DNA of 64,000 bases from Candidatus Persebacteraceae bacterium Df01 (GTDB lineage: Bacteria; Pseudomonadota; Gammaproteobacteria; Tethybacterales; Persebacteraceae): contig JANQAO010000001.1 of NCBI GenBank assembly GCA_030386295.1, positions 447,546-511,545 of the forward strand. Reading direction: 5' to 3'. Under the pieces are notes generated by a model. It saw nothing but the letters and a program-made list of their open reading frames with translations, had not been told where the DNA came from and searched no databases. Positions 63,186 through 64,000 of the stretch are shown in pieces (position 1 is the first letter of the stretch; each line of letters starts with the position of its first letter). The translations under genes were made by a program, and so were the position numbers.

Positions 63186-64000
63186 AGCGGTAAGCGCGGT
63201 TGACCGTCGTTGGCTGGTTCGCGCGTTGACGTTGGCTGAAAACGGATTGTTCACTGCTACACCTAATCCGCGCGTGGGGTGCGTCATTTGTCGTAGTGGA
63301 CGTGTTATTGGTGAAGGTTGGCATCGCGCTGCCGGCGAAGCGCACGCTGAAATAATAGCAATGCGGCAATGCGATAATAATTTACGCGACGCCGATGTGT
63401 ATGTAAATCTTGAACCCTGTGCGCATGAAGGGCGTACTCCACCGTGTGCACCATTACTAGCCGCAGCACGGCCAGCACGAGTCGTCATTGCCACGCTTGA
63501 TCCCAATCCGACAGTGTCGGGCAAGGGGGTGGCACTGTTGCGTGATGCTGGTATTGACGTTGTAGTGGTGCCGCCAAGTGATATTATTTTTCAACAAGCG
63601 TTGGCACTCAATATTGGTTTTGTTTCCCGTATGGTGAGAAAGCGGCCTTGGTTACAACTCAAAATTGCCGCCACGTTGGACGGCAAAACGGCACTATCGT
63701 CCGGTCTTAGCCGCTGGATTAGCGGTGAGCGTGCGCGTATTGATGCGCATTATTTGCGGGCGCGCTCCTGTGCCATACTAACCGGTATTGGCACGGCACA
63801 AGCGGATGACCCACAATTGACCGTGCGCCATGTGCACACCCCGCGTCAGCCGCAGCGAATATTGGTGGATCGGCATTTGCAAGCTACTTCGACATTGCGC
63901 TTATTTGCAGGTGGTGCTATCGTTGCCAGTGCACAATCGGTGCCGGATTTTTTTGCCGATGGAGTGGAAGTGCTGTCGCTGCCGGATAGCAGTGGGCGGG
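63178..64000 (+). CDS. ribD: Bifunctional pyrimidine deaminase/reductase RibD (3' end outside window)
   Basis: RibD performs the deamination and side-chain reduction steps of riboflavin synthesis. Only the first 274 codons are visible. The deaminase domain has the zinc motif HAEIIAM and EPCAHEGRTPPC, with PNPRVGCVI at the start. From about residue 155 the reductase domain begins with RPWLQLKIAATLDGKTAL and SRWISGERARIDAHYLRA. The start is GTG 63178, overlapping nrdR by 8 bases. The remaining riboflavin genes except ribE lie outside. Confidence 0.95.
   Translation, partial: MSEAVSAVDRRWLVRALTLAENGLFTATPNPRVGCVICRSGRVIGEGWHRAAGEAHAEIIAMRQCDNNLRDADVYVNLEPCAHEGRTPPCAPLLAAARPARVVIATLDPNPTVSGKGVALLRDAGIDVVVVPPSDIIFQQALALNIGFVSRMVRKRPWLQLKIAATLDGKTALSSGLSRWISGERARIDAHYLRARSCAILTGIGTAQADDPQLTVRHVHTPRQPQRILVDRHLQATSTLRLFAGGAIVASAQSVPDFFADGVEVLSLPDSSGR

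Overview
This 64 kb window looks like a stretch of core chromosome from a moderate-G+C proteobacterium, most probably a gammaproteobacterium. The evidence is gene order and family type: rpsU-yqeY, hemC-hemD-hemX-hemY, pcnB-folK, glyA-nrdR-ribD, yajC-secDF, and outer-membrane genes (mlaA, mltA, lgt). An RNB exoribonuclease next to aroE is an arrangement I recall from betaproteobacteria, so the assignment is an inference. I see no insertion sequence, prophage, integrase or CRISPR array. The genome is compact: many genes overlap by 4 bases (ATGA/GTGA/TTGA), and at least eight start with GTG or TTG.

Layout. 1-5.7 kb: end of an HD-GYP protein, an M48 protease, moaC, mltA, an SGNH esterase, rpsU and yqeY. 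5.8-15.7 kb: a nutrient and methyl-metabolism block with a dimethylglycine/sarcosine dehydrogenase-type flavoprotein, rpsT, a complete general amino-acid ABC importer (aapJQMP), class III alcohol dehydrogenase and a betaine-homocysteine methyltransferase-like enzyme. 15.8-17.8 kb: a small secreted protein and a pabB-pabC fusion. 17.9-26.1 kb: the F1Fo ATP synthase operon atpIBEFHAGDC, interrupted by a small ORF and a YbjQ-family gene between atpA and atpG, and by a lipoprotein gene between atpG and atpD. 26-31 kb: a fatty-acid desaturase, an 860-residue prepilin-like protein of unknown function, and leuC. 31-36 kb: zapE, mlaA, three tRNAs (Pro, Arg, His), an RNB exoribonuclease and aroE. 36-45 kb: lgt with an unusual tail, ubiB, hemCDXY and thiC. 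45-50 kb: an MFS transporter, a fused secDF, yajC and ribE. 50-58 kb: a GMC oxidoreductase with a Tat-exported partner, glyoxalase and cupin genes, a succinate-semialdehyde-type dehydrogenase, and a Fur-box-controlled ferric iron importer lacking a local ATPase. 58-64 kb: xseB-ispA-pcnB-folK-tsaB, then glyA-nrdR-ribD, which runs off the window.

How the genes fit together (inference). Betaine-homocysteine methyltransferase yields dimethylglycine. The flavoprotein with its GcvT-like domain could demethylate this onto tetrahydrofolate. Class III alcohol dehydrogenase would remove stray formaldehyde, and glyA links glycine, serine and one-carbon folate. The amino-acid importer and periplasmic oxidoreductases suggest a heterotroph that uses osmolytes and amino acids.

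I did not find a clearly new multi-gene system. The most unusual items are the 860-residue prepilin-like protein placed directly after leuC, the extra genes and signal-like N-termini in the ATP synthase operon, the lgt C-terminal tail, the secDF fusion, tRNAs without encoded CCA beside an RNB nuclease, and a glyoxalase fragment acting as a leader ORF before a cupin gene.
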